Part shown: piece after piece, positions 7,989 to 14,304 of the stretch | How positions within the stretch are numbered: position 1 is the stretch's first letter | How the letters are laid out: the number at the start of each line of letters is the position of its first letter | Origin: CAVYBY01 sp963766935 | Lineage (GTDB): Bacteria > Actinomycetota > UBA4738 > HRBIN12 | Reading direction: 5' to 3' | DNA: 18,129 nt | Assembly: GCA_963766935.1 (NCBI GenBank) | Contig: CAVYBY010000005.1 | Location: 1 to 18,129 of the forward strand | Notes under the pieces: generated by a model | What the model was told of the DNA's origin: nothing | The model's database searches: none | Seen by the model: the letters and a program-made list of their open reading frames with translations, nothing else | Program-made: the position numbers and the translations under genes

Positions 7989-8218
7989 AAGAGCTGGTCG
8001 AGTTCCTCGCGCGGGAGCTCGTCGACGATCCCGACGCCGTCTCCGTCGAGGAGATCCACGACGATCGCGGCGTCCGGCTCACCGTCCGCGTCGCTCCCGG
8101 GGACATGGGCAAAGTGATCGGACGCGGCGGCCGCACCGCGAGGGCGATCCGCGCGGTCGTGCGGGCCGCGGCGCAACGACAGGGCATGGGCGCGACGGTC
8201 GACATCGTCGACGACTGA
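7985..8218 (+). CDS. khpA: KH-domain RNA-binding protein (KhpA family)
   Basis: A 77-aa single KH domain protein of the KhpA type, an RNA chaperone-like protein that in other Gram-positive bacteria partners with KhpB/Jag. The GxxG loop is GRGG (46-49) inside MGKVIGRGGRTARAIR, followed by the expected helix. The start GTG overlaps the rpsP stop. GGAGG (7976-7980) lies 4 nt upstream, inside the rpsP tail. Its position between rpsP and rimM is conserved in Actinomycetota and Firmicutes. No KhpB is in the window. Confidence 0.92.
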   Translation: MKELVEFLARELVDDPDAVSVEEIHDDRGVRLTVRVAPGDMGKVIGRGGRTARAIRAVVRAAAQRQGMGATVDIVDD

Positions 8219-8219
8219 G

Positions 8220-8717
8220 GTGGACGAGCCGGCCATCGTCGTCGGCGTCGCCACCACATCCCACGGCCTGCGGGGCGAGGTCGCCGTCCAGAACCGATCC
8301 GACAACCCCGATCGCTGGCGTCCGGGCGCGATCGTGTTCCTCGGCGAGCGGCGCCTGGAGGTTCTCGAAGTCCGGCCGCACGGCCGCCGGCTCCTGGTCA
8401 CGTTTGCCGGCATCGCCGATCGTTCGGCCGCCGACGGCCTTCGCGGCGAGCTGGCCGTCCCGTTGTCCTGGCTGCCCGAGCTGCCGGAGGGCGAGTACTG
8501 GCCTCACCAGCTCGAGGGCTGCGGGGTCGTGACGGACACCGGCCGCCTGCTCGGCGTCATCTCCGACGTGGTCGCCAATCCCGCGAACGACCTGTGGGTG
8601 ACCGTCGACGACGACGGGAAGGAGACGCTGGTTCCCGCGATCCGCGAGGTCGTCGTGAGCGTCGACGTCGCCGCGAAGGAGGTCGTCGTGCGCGATCTCC
8701 CAGGGTTGTTCGAGTAG
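8220..8717 (+). CDS. rimM: Ribosome maturation factor RimM
   Basis: A 165-aa 16S rRNA processing factor that binds S19 and helps mature the 30S head. The N-terminal RimM barrel (~4-82) starts AIVVGVATTSHGLRGEV, the family signature. The C-terminal PRC-barrel (~92-165) contains GRLLGVISDVVANPANDLWVTV and LVPAIREVVVSVDV. GTG 8220 begins 1 bp after the khpA stop, so the two are coupled. Length and both domains are normal. Neighbours rpsP, khpA and trmD match the classic ribosome-maturation operon. Confidence 0.95.
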   Translation: MDEPAIVVGVATTSHGLRGEVAVQNRSDNPDRWRPGAIVFLGERRLEVLEVRPHGRRLLVTFAGIADRSAADGLRGELAVPLSWLPELPEGEYWPHQLEGCGVVTDTGRLLGVISDVVANPANDLWVTVDDDGKETLVPAIREVVVSVDVAAKEVVVRDLPGLFE

Positions 8718-8739
8718 CGAGCCCGGCCGGCGGCGCTGC

Positions 8740-8745
8740 TAGCCT
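8740..8745 (+). promoter_or_regulatory. Leaderless-type -10 element for trmD
   Basis: TAGCCT fits TANNNT and ends 6 nt before the trmD GTG at 8752, so transcription would begin at or next to the start codon. There is no Shine-Dalgarno before this GTG. This suggests a leaderless internal promoter within the rpsP operon. Confidence 0.5.
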
Positions 8746-8751
8746 CCGATC

Positions 8752-9429
8752 GTGCGGATCGACGTGTTCACGATCTTCCCCTCGATCCTTCAGGCGCCGC
8801 TGCGCGCCAGCCTCCTCGGCAAGGCCATCGAATCGGGCGTGATGGATGTCCGCGTGCATGACCTGCGCGACTGGACGACCGACCGGCACCGGGCGGTGGA
8901 CGACGAGCCGTTCGGGGGCGGACCCGGCATGGTCCTGATGGCCGGGCCGATCTTTGCCGCCGTCGAGTCCCTCGATCCGGACCGGGGTCGCGTGATCCTG
9001 CTCTCCCCGGCAGGCCGGCGTCTCGATCAGGCACTCGTGCGGGAGCTGGCCGCCGAGCCGCACCTCACGATCCTGTGCGGGCGGTACGAAGGCGTCGACG
9101 AGCGCGTCGTCGAAGGTCTGCCCGCCGAGGAGATCTCGATCGGGGACTTCGTCTTGTCGGGCGGCGAGCCGGCGGCGCTCGTCCTGGTTGACGCCGTGGC
9201 GCGACTCGTTCCCGGCGTGATCGGCAGCGAGGCCTCGCACGAGCAAGACTCGTTCTCGGAGCCGGGGCTGCTCGATCATCCGCACTACACGCGGCCTCGG
9301 GACTTCCAGGGGATGGCCGTGCCCGAGGTGCTCGTCTCCGGCGACCACGCCGCCGTGCAGCGGTGGCGCCGGGACGCCGCGCTGGACAAGACCCGCCGCA
9401 ACCGGCCTGACCTGCCCGAAAGCGGCTAG
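8752..9429 (+). CDS. trmD: tRNA (guanine-N1-)-methyltransferase TrmD
   Basis: A 225-aa SPOUT methyltransferase making m1G37 in tRNAs with S-adenosylmethionine, which prevents +1 frameshifting. The start MRIDVFTIFP is canonical. The trefoil-knot SAM site is built from LSPAGRRLDQ (84-93), ILCGRYEGVDERV (107-119) and ISIGDFVLSGGEPAA (128-142). The catalytic Asp corresponds to D166 in the EQDSF loop, followed by LLDHPHYTRP. Length is normal. The GTG start at 8752 gives the exact family N-terminus and lies 34 bp after rimM, with a TANNNT box just upstream. Confidence 0.97.
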   Translation: MRIDVFTIFPSILQAPLRASLLGKAIESGVMDVRVHDLRDWTTDRHRAVDDEPFGGGPGMVLMAGPIFAAVESLDPDRGRVILLSPAGRRLDQALVRELAAEPHLTILCGRYEGVDERVVEGLPAEEISIGDFVLSGGEPAALVLVDAVARLVPGVIGSEASHEQDSFSEPGLLDHPHYTRPRDFQGMAVPEVLVSGDHAAVQRWRRDAALDKTRRNRPDLPESG

Positions 9430-9458
9430 TCGCTCCAGGGCCGGGTGATGGCCGCTGG

Positions 9459-9464
9459 TATCCT
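9459..9464 (+). promoter_or_regulatory. Candidate -10 element for rplS
   Basis: TATCCT fits TANNNT and ends 10 nt before the rplS ATG at 9475, in the 45-bp trmD-rplS gap. It implies a very short or absent leader. No Shine-Dalgarno is visible. Confidence 0.45.
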
Positions 9465-9474
9465 CCCCGTTGCC

Positions 9475-10071
9475 ATGAACGAAGTCGAGGTCATCGAGCG
9501 CGCGCAGCTTCGCCCCGACATCGTGGCGTTTCGTCCCGGCGACACGGTCAAGGTGCACGTCCGGGTTGTCGAGGGCAACCGCGAGCGCGTCCAGGTGTTC
9601 CAGGGCGTGGTCATCGGCCGGCAGGGCGGGGGATCCCGAGAGACCTTCACCGTCCGCAAGATCTCGTTCGGCGTCGGTGTCGAGCGGACGTTCCCCGTTC
9701 ACTCGCCCTCGATCGCGAAGCTCGAGTTGGTCCAGCGCGGCCGGGTGCGGCGCGCGAAGCTGTACTACATCCGCGAGCTGCGCGGGAAGAAGGCGCGGAT
9801 CAGAGAGCGCCGCGTGGACCAGTCGAAGCTCGACGCGATCGATGCCGCGGCCGCCGCGGCCGCCGAGGAGCGGGCGCTCGAGGAGACCGGCGAGGAGGCC
9901 GACGCCGCCACCGAGGCCGTCGACTCCGGCGAGCCACAGGCAGAATCCACCGAGACCCCGGCCGACGAAGCAACCGCCGAGCAGCCGCTGGGGGAGGTCG
10001 AGGCGGAGCCCGAGGCCGAGACCGGCGAGCTCTCGGCCGTGAACACCGCCGAGGAGAAGGCCGAGGCCTGA
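9475..10071 (+). CDS. rplS: 50S ribosomal protein L19 with acidic C-terminal tail
   Basis: Ribosomal protein L19, located at the 30S-50S interface. Residues 1-~115 are the canonical protein: MNEVEVIE start, DIVAFRPGDTVKVHV, VFQGVVIGRQGGG, HSPSIAKLELVQRGRVRRAKLYYIRELRGKKARIRE (in parts). Residues ~118-198 are an added Ala/Glu-rich acidic tail. Family length is ~115 aa, so this protein is ~80 residues longer. I chose ATG 9475 over the in-frame ATG at 9445 because homology begins at MNEVE and the earlier start would put the candidate -10 box inside the coding region. The tail resembles that of S16 in composition. It ends 4 nt before the lepB TTG. Confidence 0.96.
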   Translation: MNEVEVIERAQLRPDIVAFRPGDTVKVHVRVVEGNRERVQVFQGVVIGRQGGGSRETFTVRKISFGVGVERTFPVHSPSIAKLELVQRGRVRRAKLYYIRELRGKKARIRERRVDQSKLDAIDAAAAAAAEERALEETGEEADAATEAVDSGEPQAESTETPADEATAEQPLGEVEAEPEAETGELSAVNTAEEKAEA

Positions 10072-10075
10072 GCCG

Positions 10076-10789
10076 TTGGACGACCGGCCGTCACCCGACC
10101 CACCGGCGGCCGCATCACCAGCCGAGAAGGACGGCCCGGAGGGCGGCCCAGAACGCGGCCCAGAAGGCGGCCCAAAAGGCGGCCTGCTCCCCCCGTCCGT
10201 TCGCGAGTACGGCGGCCTGATCCTGATCGCCCTCGTGCTGGCGATCCTCATCAAGACGCTCCTCATCCAAGCCTTCTACATCCCCTCCGGGTCGATGGTG
10301 CCGACGCTCATGCGCGGGGACCGGGTTCTCGTGTGCCGGATCTGCCTCCGGTTCGACGACGTCGACCGCGGCGACATCATCGTGTTCTCGGGCACGAGCC
10401 CGGACGGCGGGCCGCATCGGAGCATCGTCGGAGCCGGGCTCCACTGGTTCGGCCAGGCGATCGGGGTCGCCCGGCCGGAGAACGACGATTTCATCAAGCG
10501 AGTCGCGGCGCTCCCGGGACAGACCTGGGAGATCACCCACGGAAAGCTCTATGTCGAGGGCAAGCGGGTGCGGGAGCCGTACCTCAACTCGGCCCTGCCC
10601 GACACCCGTTCCTTCGGCCCGGAGACGGTGCCCGATGGCATGCTGTTCGTGCTCGGGGACAATCGGCTGGCATCGGGTGATTCCCGCTTCCAGCGCCCGG
10701 AGGGAACCGGCTACGTGCCGGTCGACAAGGTGATCGGGAAGGCGTTCGTGATCGTATGGCCACCGTCGAGGATGGGGGGGCTCGGCTGA
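10076..10789 (+). CDS. lepB: Signal peptidase I (LepB)
   Basis: A 237-aa type I signal peptidase that cleaves Sec/Tat signal peptides outside the membrane. Residues 1-~44 form a cytoplasmic Pro/Gly/Glu-rich tail with a 12-bp coding repeat. A single transmembrane helix (~46-66) follows. Box B is IPSGSMVPTL, with catalytic S73 by alignment to E. coli S90. Box D is DDFIKRVAALPGQ with general base K141. Box E is FVLGDNRLASGDSR (191-204). The catalytic dyad is intact. The start is TTG 10076, 4 nt after rplS. No ATG/GTG lies between it and the membrane helix, so the exact N-terminus is inferred. It overlaps rnhB by 34 bp. Confidence 0.95.
   Translation: MDDRPSPDPPAAASPAEKDGPEGGPERGPEGGPKGGLLPPSVREYGGLILIALVLAILIKTLLIQAFYIPSGSMVPTLMRGDRVLVCRICLRFDDVDRGDIIVFSGTSPDGGPHRSIVGAGLHWFGQAIGVARPENDDFIKRVAALPGQTWEITHGKLYVEGKRVREPYLNSALPDTRSFGPETVPDGMLFVLGDNRLASGDSRFQRPEGTGYVPVDKVIGKAFVIVWPPSRMGGLG
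10142..10184 (+). repeat. 12-bp imperfect tandem repeat in the lepB N-terminus
   Basis: Unit GGCGGCCCAGAA, about 3.6 copies with single-base changes (10142-10153, 10154-10165, 10166-10177, partial 10178-10184). It encodes a Gly-Gly/Arg-Pro-Glu/Lys type repeat in the cytoplasmic tail of signal peptidase. The repeat is in frame, so copy-number change would preserve the gene. Confidence 0.85.
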
Positions 10790-11427
10790 TCGCCGGGGAC
10801 CTCGACCGCTACGAGCGAGTCCTGCGCTCGCAGGGGTTCGCACGGATCGCCGGTGTGGACGAAGCTGGTCGCGGCGCGCTTGCGGGACCGCTCGTCGCCG
10901 CCGCGGTCATCCTGCCCGACGAGTTCGACCGAACGGGGCTTCGCGATTCGAAGCTTCTGAGCGCGAAGCAGCGGTCCGAGCAGCACCACCGGATCATGGC
11001 GTCGTGCCGCGTGGAGATCTGCCGGGTCAGCCCGGCGACCATCGACCAGCGCGGACTTCACCGATGCAACCTGGCGCTGCTCCGGCGGGCGGCAGCGCAG
11101 TTCGATCCGCCTCCGGACTACGCGCTCACGGACGGCTTTCCGGTGCCCCGGATGCCGGTGCCGTCCCTGTCGATCAAGAAAGGCGACATGGTGACCGCCA
11201 GCATCGCGGCCGCGTCGATCGTGGCCAAGGTGACCCGGGACCGGATCATGGATGCCTTGCACCGCAAGTATCCCGAGTTCGGCTTCGACGCGAATCGCGG
11301 CTACGGCACGCCGGATCACCTCGATGCGCTGGAGCGCCTGGGCCCGACTCGGGTGCATCGGCTCTCGTTCTCGTGCGTCGGGCAGGCGGCCCTGCCGGGC
11401 CTGGGGCGGGGCGCCGTACCGGCATGA
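10756..11427 (+). CDS. rnhB: Ribonuclease HII
   Basis: A 223-aa RNase HII that removes ribonucleotides from DNA and degrades RNA in RNA-DNA hybrids. The active-site acids are all visible: D35/E36 in GVDEAGRGALAGPL, D126 in YALTDGF and D144 in IKKGDMVTASIAAASIVAKVTRD, by alignment to E. coli D16/E17/D108/D126. The C-terminal substrate loop FDANRGYGTPDHLDAL is present. ATG 10756 overlaps the end of lepB by 34 bp. It is the only standard start before the conserved core, and a GGGAAGG lies 13 nt upstream. The lepB-rnhB-DUF2469 order is standard for Actinomycetota. Confidence 0.95.
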   Translation: MATVEDGGARLIAGDLDRYERVLRSQGFARIAGVDEAGRGALAGPLVAAAVILPDEFDRTGLRDSKLLSAKQRSEQHHRIMASCRVEICRVSPATIDQRGLHRCNLALLRRAAAQFDPPPDYALTDGFPVPRMPVPSLSIKKGDMVTASIAAASIVAKVTRDRIMDALHRKYPEFGFDANRGYGTPDHLDALERLGPTRVHRLSFSCVGQAALPGLGRGAVPA

Positions 11428-11441
11428 GACGATAGGGCGCC

Positions 11442-11759
11442 ATGGACGAGGACGACATCGAGCGGTTCGAAGAGGAGCGCGAGCTCGAGCTCTACCGCGA
11501 GTACCGAGACGTCCTGCCCATGTTCACCTACGTCATCGAGACCGAGCGCCGCTTCTACCTGGCCAACAACGTGGAGATGACGCACCAGGAGGACGGCTGG
11601 GTGCGGCTGGAGCTCGGTGACGCCTGGGTTTGGGACATGTTCCGGCCCGCCCGCTTCGTCTCCACGGTGCGCGTTCTTACGCGACGCGACGTCAACGTGG
11701 AGGAGCTTCGCCACGACGACGACGGCCCCACGACCATCCCGGAGCCGCCGGTCGGGTAA
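11442..11759 (+). CDS. DUF2469-family protein (actinobacterial, rnhB-linked)
   Basis: A 105-aa acidic protein of the DUF2469 family, recognisable by FEEERELELYREYRDVLPMFTYVIETERRFYL (in parts), the ANNVEM segment and the C-terminal VLTRRDVNVEEL. The family is of unknown function, nearly universal in Actinomycetota and located right after rnhB, as here (14 bp gap). No signal peptide or membrane segment is visible. It is useful as a taxonomic marker for this window. A strong hairpin follows its stop codon, marking the likely end of the translation operon. Confidence 0.9.
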   Translation: MDEDDIERFEEERELELYREYRDVLPMFTYVIETERRFYLANNVEMTHQEDGWVRLELGDAWVWDMFRPARFVSTVRVLTRRDVNVEELRHDDDGPTTIPEPPVG

Positions 11760-11765
11760 CCCGCA

Positions 11766-11790
11766 CCGCCGGCAGCCCGGCTGTCGGCGG
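11766..11790 (+). terminator. Strong hairpin after DUF2469, terminator-like without U-tract
   Basis: Arms CCGCCGGCAGC (11766-11776) and GCTGTCGGCGG (11780-11790) pair over 11 positions (one G-U) around a 3-nt loop, 6 nt after the DUF2469 stop. No U run follows. High-GC actinobacteria often show such U-less hairpins at operon ends. The yraN -10 candidate begins 8 nt later, consistent with a boundary between transcription units. Confidence 0.5.
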
Positions 11791-11797
11791 CGGCGCG

Positions 11798-11803
11798 TAG
11801 CGT
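11798..11803 (+). promoter_or_regulatory. Leaderless-type -10 element for yraN
   Basis: TAGCGT fits TANNNT and ends 6 nt before the GTG at 11810. There is no Shine-Dalgarno site. The same hexamer with similar spacing precedes comM. Confidence 0.5.
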
Positions 11804-11809
11804 GAGCGC

Positions 11810-12188
11810 GTGGATCGCGGAGCCCGCGGCCGGGCCAGAGGCCAAGCAGGCGAGGAGGCTGCCGCCGCCGAGTACGTGCGCCGTGGGTACCACGTCGCCG
11901 CGCGCAACTGGCGATGTCCGGCCGGAGAGATCGACCTCGTCCTTACCCGCGGCGACCTGCTCGTGTTCTGCGAAGTGAAGTCGCGCGCCGGAGACGGGTT
12001 CGGCCCCGGTTGGGAGGCGGTCACCCACGAGAAGCGCCGCGCGGCTGCGCCGTCTGGCCCAGCTGTTCTTGCTCTCGGGCGGCATCTCGAAGGCGGATCG
12101 CGGGGCGGACGTCCGATTCGACGTGGCGAGTGTGCGACTCGCCCGCGAGCGCTCACCCAGCGTCGAGCTGTTCGAGGACGCGTTCTGA
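11810..12188 (+). pseudogene. yraN: YraN (UPF0102) endonuclease-like protein, frameshifted
   Basis: YraN/UPF0102 family, a small restriction-endonuclease-fold protein of unclear role that sits between rnhB and comM in many genomes. The first frame gives the hallmark core: GEEAAAAEYVRRGYHVAARNWRC, GEIDLVLTRGDLLVFCEVKSR with Asp and E-x-K catalytic-type residues, and EAVTHEKRR. At ~12041 the frame breaks. The expected continuation (RLRRLAQLFLLSGG, then DVRFDVASVRL, ending ELFEDAF) is in the frame shifted by one base and stops at 12188. The uncorrected frame runs on to 12247 as Arg-rich nonsense. Removing one base (or restoring two in the GCGC run) gives a normal ~125-residue protein. It is either a sequencing error or a recent mutation. 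The restored end overlaps the convergent decarboxylase by 36 bp. Confidence 0.85.
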
Positions 12189-13677
12189 GGAGCGTCGCAG
12201 CGCCGAGATCAGCCGGTCGACGTCGGTCTTCTGCGACAGGTGGTTGACGATTCCGGCTCGCAGCCATGTGTGCTCCCGCAGCGTCGTCACCGAGACCCAC
12301 GCCTCACCGCCGACCTCCAGCGCGCGCTGAAGCGCGAGCTGGTGCGCGTCCAGGCGCTCGGGTGGCATCGCGACGTTCGGCAGGTGCCGAAAGCAGACGA
12401 CCGCGAGGTCCGGCTCCGGTGGGAGCACCTCGAAATCGGGCGCCGTCCGAAGCGTCGCCGCCAGGTACTCGGCCAGCTCGAGCGTGCGATCCACGAGCCG
12501 TCCGAGCCCCTCGGTTCCGAGGTGCTTCCACGACATCCACAGCTTGAGGGCGCGGAACCGGCGCGTGCCCTCGATCGAATAGCCGTACCAGTCGAGGGGC
12601 TCGTCCTCGGGCCGGTTCGACTGGTAGTACTCCGGCGCGCGGTGAAACGTCGTCAGGAGGTCCTCGCGACGACGTACGAGCAGCCCTCCGATGTCGTAGG
12701 CCTGAAAGAACCACTTGTGGGGGTCGAGCGTGACGGAGTCGGCCCGTTCGAGCGCCGGAACCCGCCGGGACGCCCGTGACGAGAGCCGCACGGCTCCGCC
12801 GTAGGCCGCGTCGACGTGCAGCCAGAGACCGGCCTCGGAGGACACGTCGGCCAGATCGTCGACCGCGTCCACCGAGCCGGTGTTGGTGCTCCCGGCGACG
12901 GCCGCGATGGCGAGCGGCGTCAGACCGGCCGCGAGATCCTCGGCGACGGCATCGGCGGACCACGCCGGCCCGCAGACGGAAGCGATCGTCCGAAGCCAGG
13001 ACGCGCAACGTCGCCGCCGGGAAGCCGAGCACGTCGAGGCCGCGGGCGACGGAGAAGTGCGCCTGGTCGCTCGCGTAGATGCGCACGCCCTCGAGATCGG
13101 CGCCGCGCGGAGGCCGGTCGAGCTTTCGGAGGCGCCGCAGATGCACGTCGCGCGCGACCGCCAACGCCATCAGGTTCGCCATCACGCCGCCGGACGTGAG
13201 CACGCCCCACGTGCCGTCGCCAAAGCCGATCAGGTCGCGAAGCCACGAGACGACCTCTTCTTCCACGAAGGCGGCCACCGGACCGGCGTGCCAGATGTCG
13301 ACGCCCTGGTTGATCCATTGCGCGAGCGTCTCGCCGACGATCGACATCGGCAGCGGCGCCGGGGTGAAGTAGCTGAACGAGCTGGGGAACTGCGCGTTGA
13401 ACGTTCCGGGCGCGACGCGCCGGCGGAACTCGGCCAGCACCGATGCCGACGGGGACGGGCCGGCGGGGGCGCGGGTGGGAACGCCGGCGGGGCCGTAGAA
13501 GCGCCGGCGCGCCTCGGGATAGCTCTCGGCGAGCGTCGGGCGCTGCAGCGCGTTGCCGTAGAGCCAGTCGAGCGCCTCGCGCCACGCGGCCTCGCCGAGC
13601 GCCTCGAGGGCGGGGCGCGTCGCCGCGTCACGGAAGTCGATCAGGCCGGGCTCGAAGGCGTCGTTGGGCTCGGACAC
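12153..13677 (-). pseudogene. Group II PLP-dependent decarboxylase (aromatic-amino-acid/glutamate decarboxylase superfamily), frameshifted
   Basis: Fold-type I pyridoxal-phosphate decarboxylase, ~507 aa if restored. The N-terminal frame (13677 to ~12958) shows FNAQFPSSFSYFTPAPLPMS, the cofactor segment LTSGGVMANLMAL and ASDQAHFSVARG. The C-terminal frame (from ~12957 on) shows AVAGSTNTGSVD, HVDAAYGGA with the ring-binding Asp (~289) and LDPHKWFF with the PLP lysine (~321). One extra base (or two missing) in the GC-rich stretch ~12957-12976 separates the halves. The substrate cannot be named; Trp/Tyr/Phe/Dopa-type or acidic amino acids are all possible. GTG 13677 follows the DUF47 stop by 10 bp and has a TANNNT box 7 nt upstream. 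It lies in the same direction as PiT and DUF47, an unusual partnership. Confidence 0.85.
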
Positions 13678-13684
13678 GGCCGGG

Positions 13685-13690
13685 ATGCTA
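13685..13690 (-). promoter_or_regulatory. Leaderless-type -10 element for the decarboxylase
   Basis: On the - strand TAGCAT fits TANNNT and ends 7 nt before the GTG at 13677. Its first three bases are the TAG stop codon of the upstream DUF47 gene. It suggests that the decarboxylase can be transcribed on its own as a leaderless mRNA. Confidence 0.45.
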
Positions 13691-14304
13691 TCCGGCCTTC
13701 ATGGCGGCGTACCACACGCGGTCGGCCACCTCGACGACGGCGTCGCCGACGCGGGCCATGCGCCGGTACAGCTCGCGCTTGGCCATGACCTCCGCGAGGT
13801 CGTTCACATGCAGAAGCGAGGAGGCGGCCTCGCGATACGCCCGCTCCAGCTCCCGCTGGGCGCCGACGGCCTGGTCGGCGGCCTTGGTCGCCTCCTCCCG
13901 CGGCGGCGGCTCAGCAGGTTCGCGAACGCATGGTCGAGCTGGCGCACACCCTCGGCCAGACAGCGCGCCATCGCCTGCATGTGCTCGTCCGGCTCGATCG
14001 CCATCACCTCGGCCTCGCGCACGGTGTCCTTGGCGCCGTTCATCACGGCATCGAGCCGCTCCGAGAGGGCGTAGAGATCCTCGGGGTCGATCGGCGCGAC
14101 GAGGGTGTCGGTCAGCGCCTGCCGAAGCGCGCGGCGTTCGTCGTCGGCGCGGTGTTCGGCCTCGCGGACACGGCCGGCTGCCTCCCCTTCGCCACCCGCC
14201 CACGCGACGAGGGCGTCCAGCCCCTCGATCGTGACGGCGACCTGACGGCGGAGCATGCCGAACAGATCGGGCTGCTCGGGCAGGAACCAGAGGCGTGGAC
14301 TCAT
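13688..14304 (-). pseudogene. DUF47/PhoU-like protein (PiT partner), frameshifted
   Basis: DUF47 family, PhoU-like helical bundle proteins encoded next to PiT transporters and thought to modulate them. ATG 14304 opens MSPRLWFLPEQPDLFGML and continues with metal-binding-type EAEHRADDERR and SERLDAVMNGAKDTVREAEVM, up to HAFANLL (~131). The frame then breaks at ~13897-13911, in a CCG/GCG run. The true continuation EEATKAADQAVGAQRELERAYREA, in parts, through ELYRRMARVGDAVVEVADRVWYA lies in another frame and stops at 13688. Adding one base restores ~205 aa, the family length. The start overlaps the PiT stop (ATGA, 14301-14304), so the two are translationally coupled. It may be a sequencing error or a real lesion. 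Confidence 0.87.

Noticed and set aside
9445..9474. Earlier in-frame ATG for rplS adding ten residues
   Set aside because: L19 similarity starts at MNEVEVIE, and the longer form would place the candidate -10 box inside the coding sequence.
8557..10266. 569-codon - strand open frame across trmD, rplS and lepB
   Set aside because: Antisense to three certain genes. Its Gly/Ser repeats are mirror images of the rplS tail and lepB repeat, and there is no recognisable domain.
11442..12240. Possible programmed ribosomal frameshift in yraN
   Set aside because: No slippery heptamer or downstream pseudoknot is evident, the family does not use recoding, and two neighbouring genes have similar lesions, which points to error or mutation.
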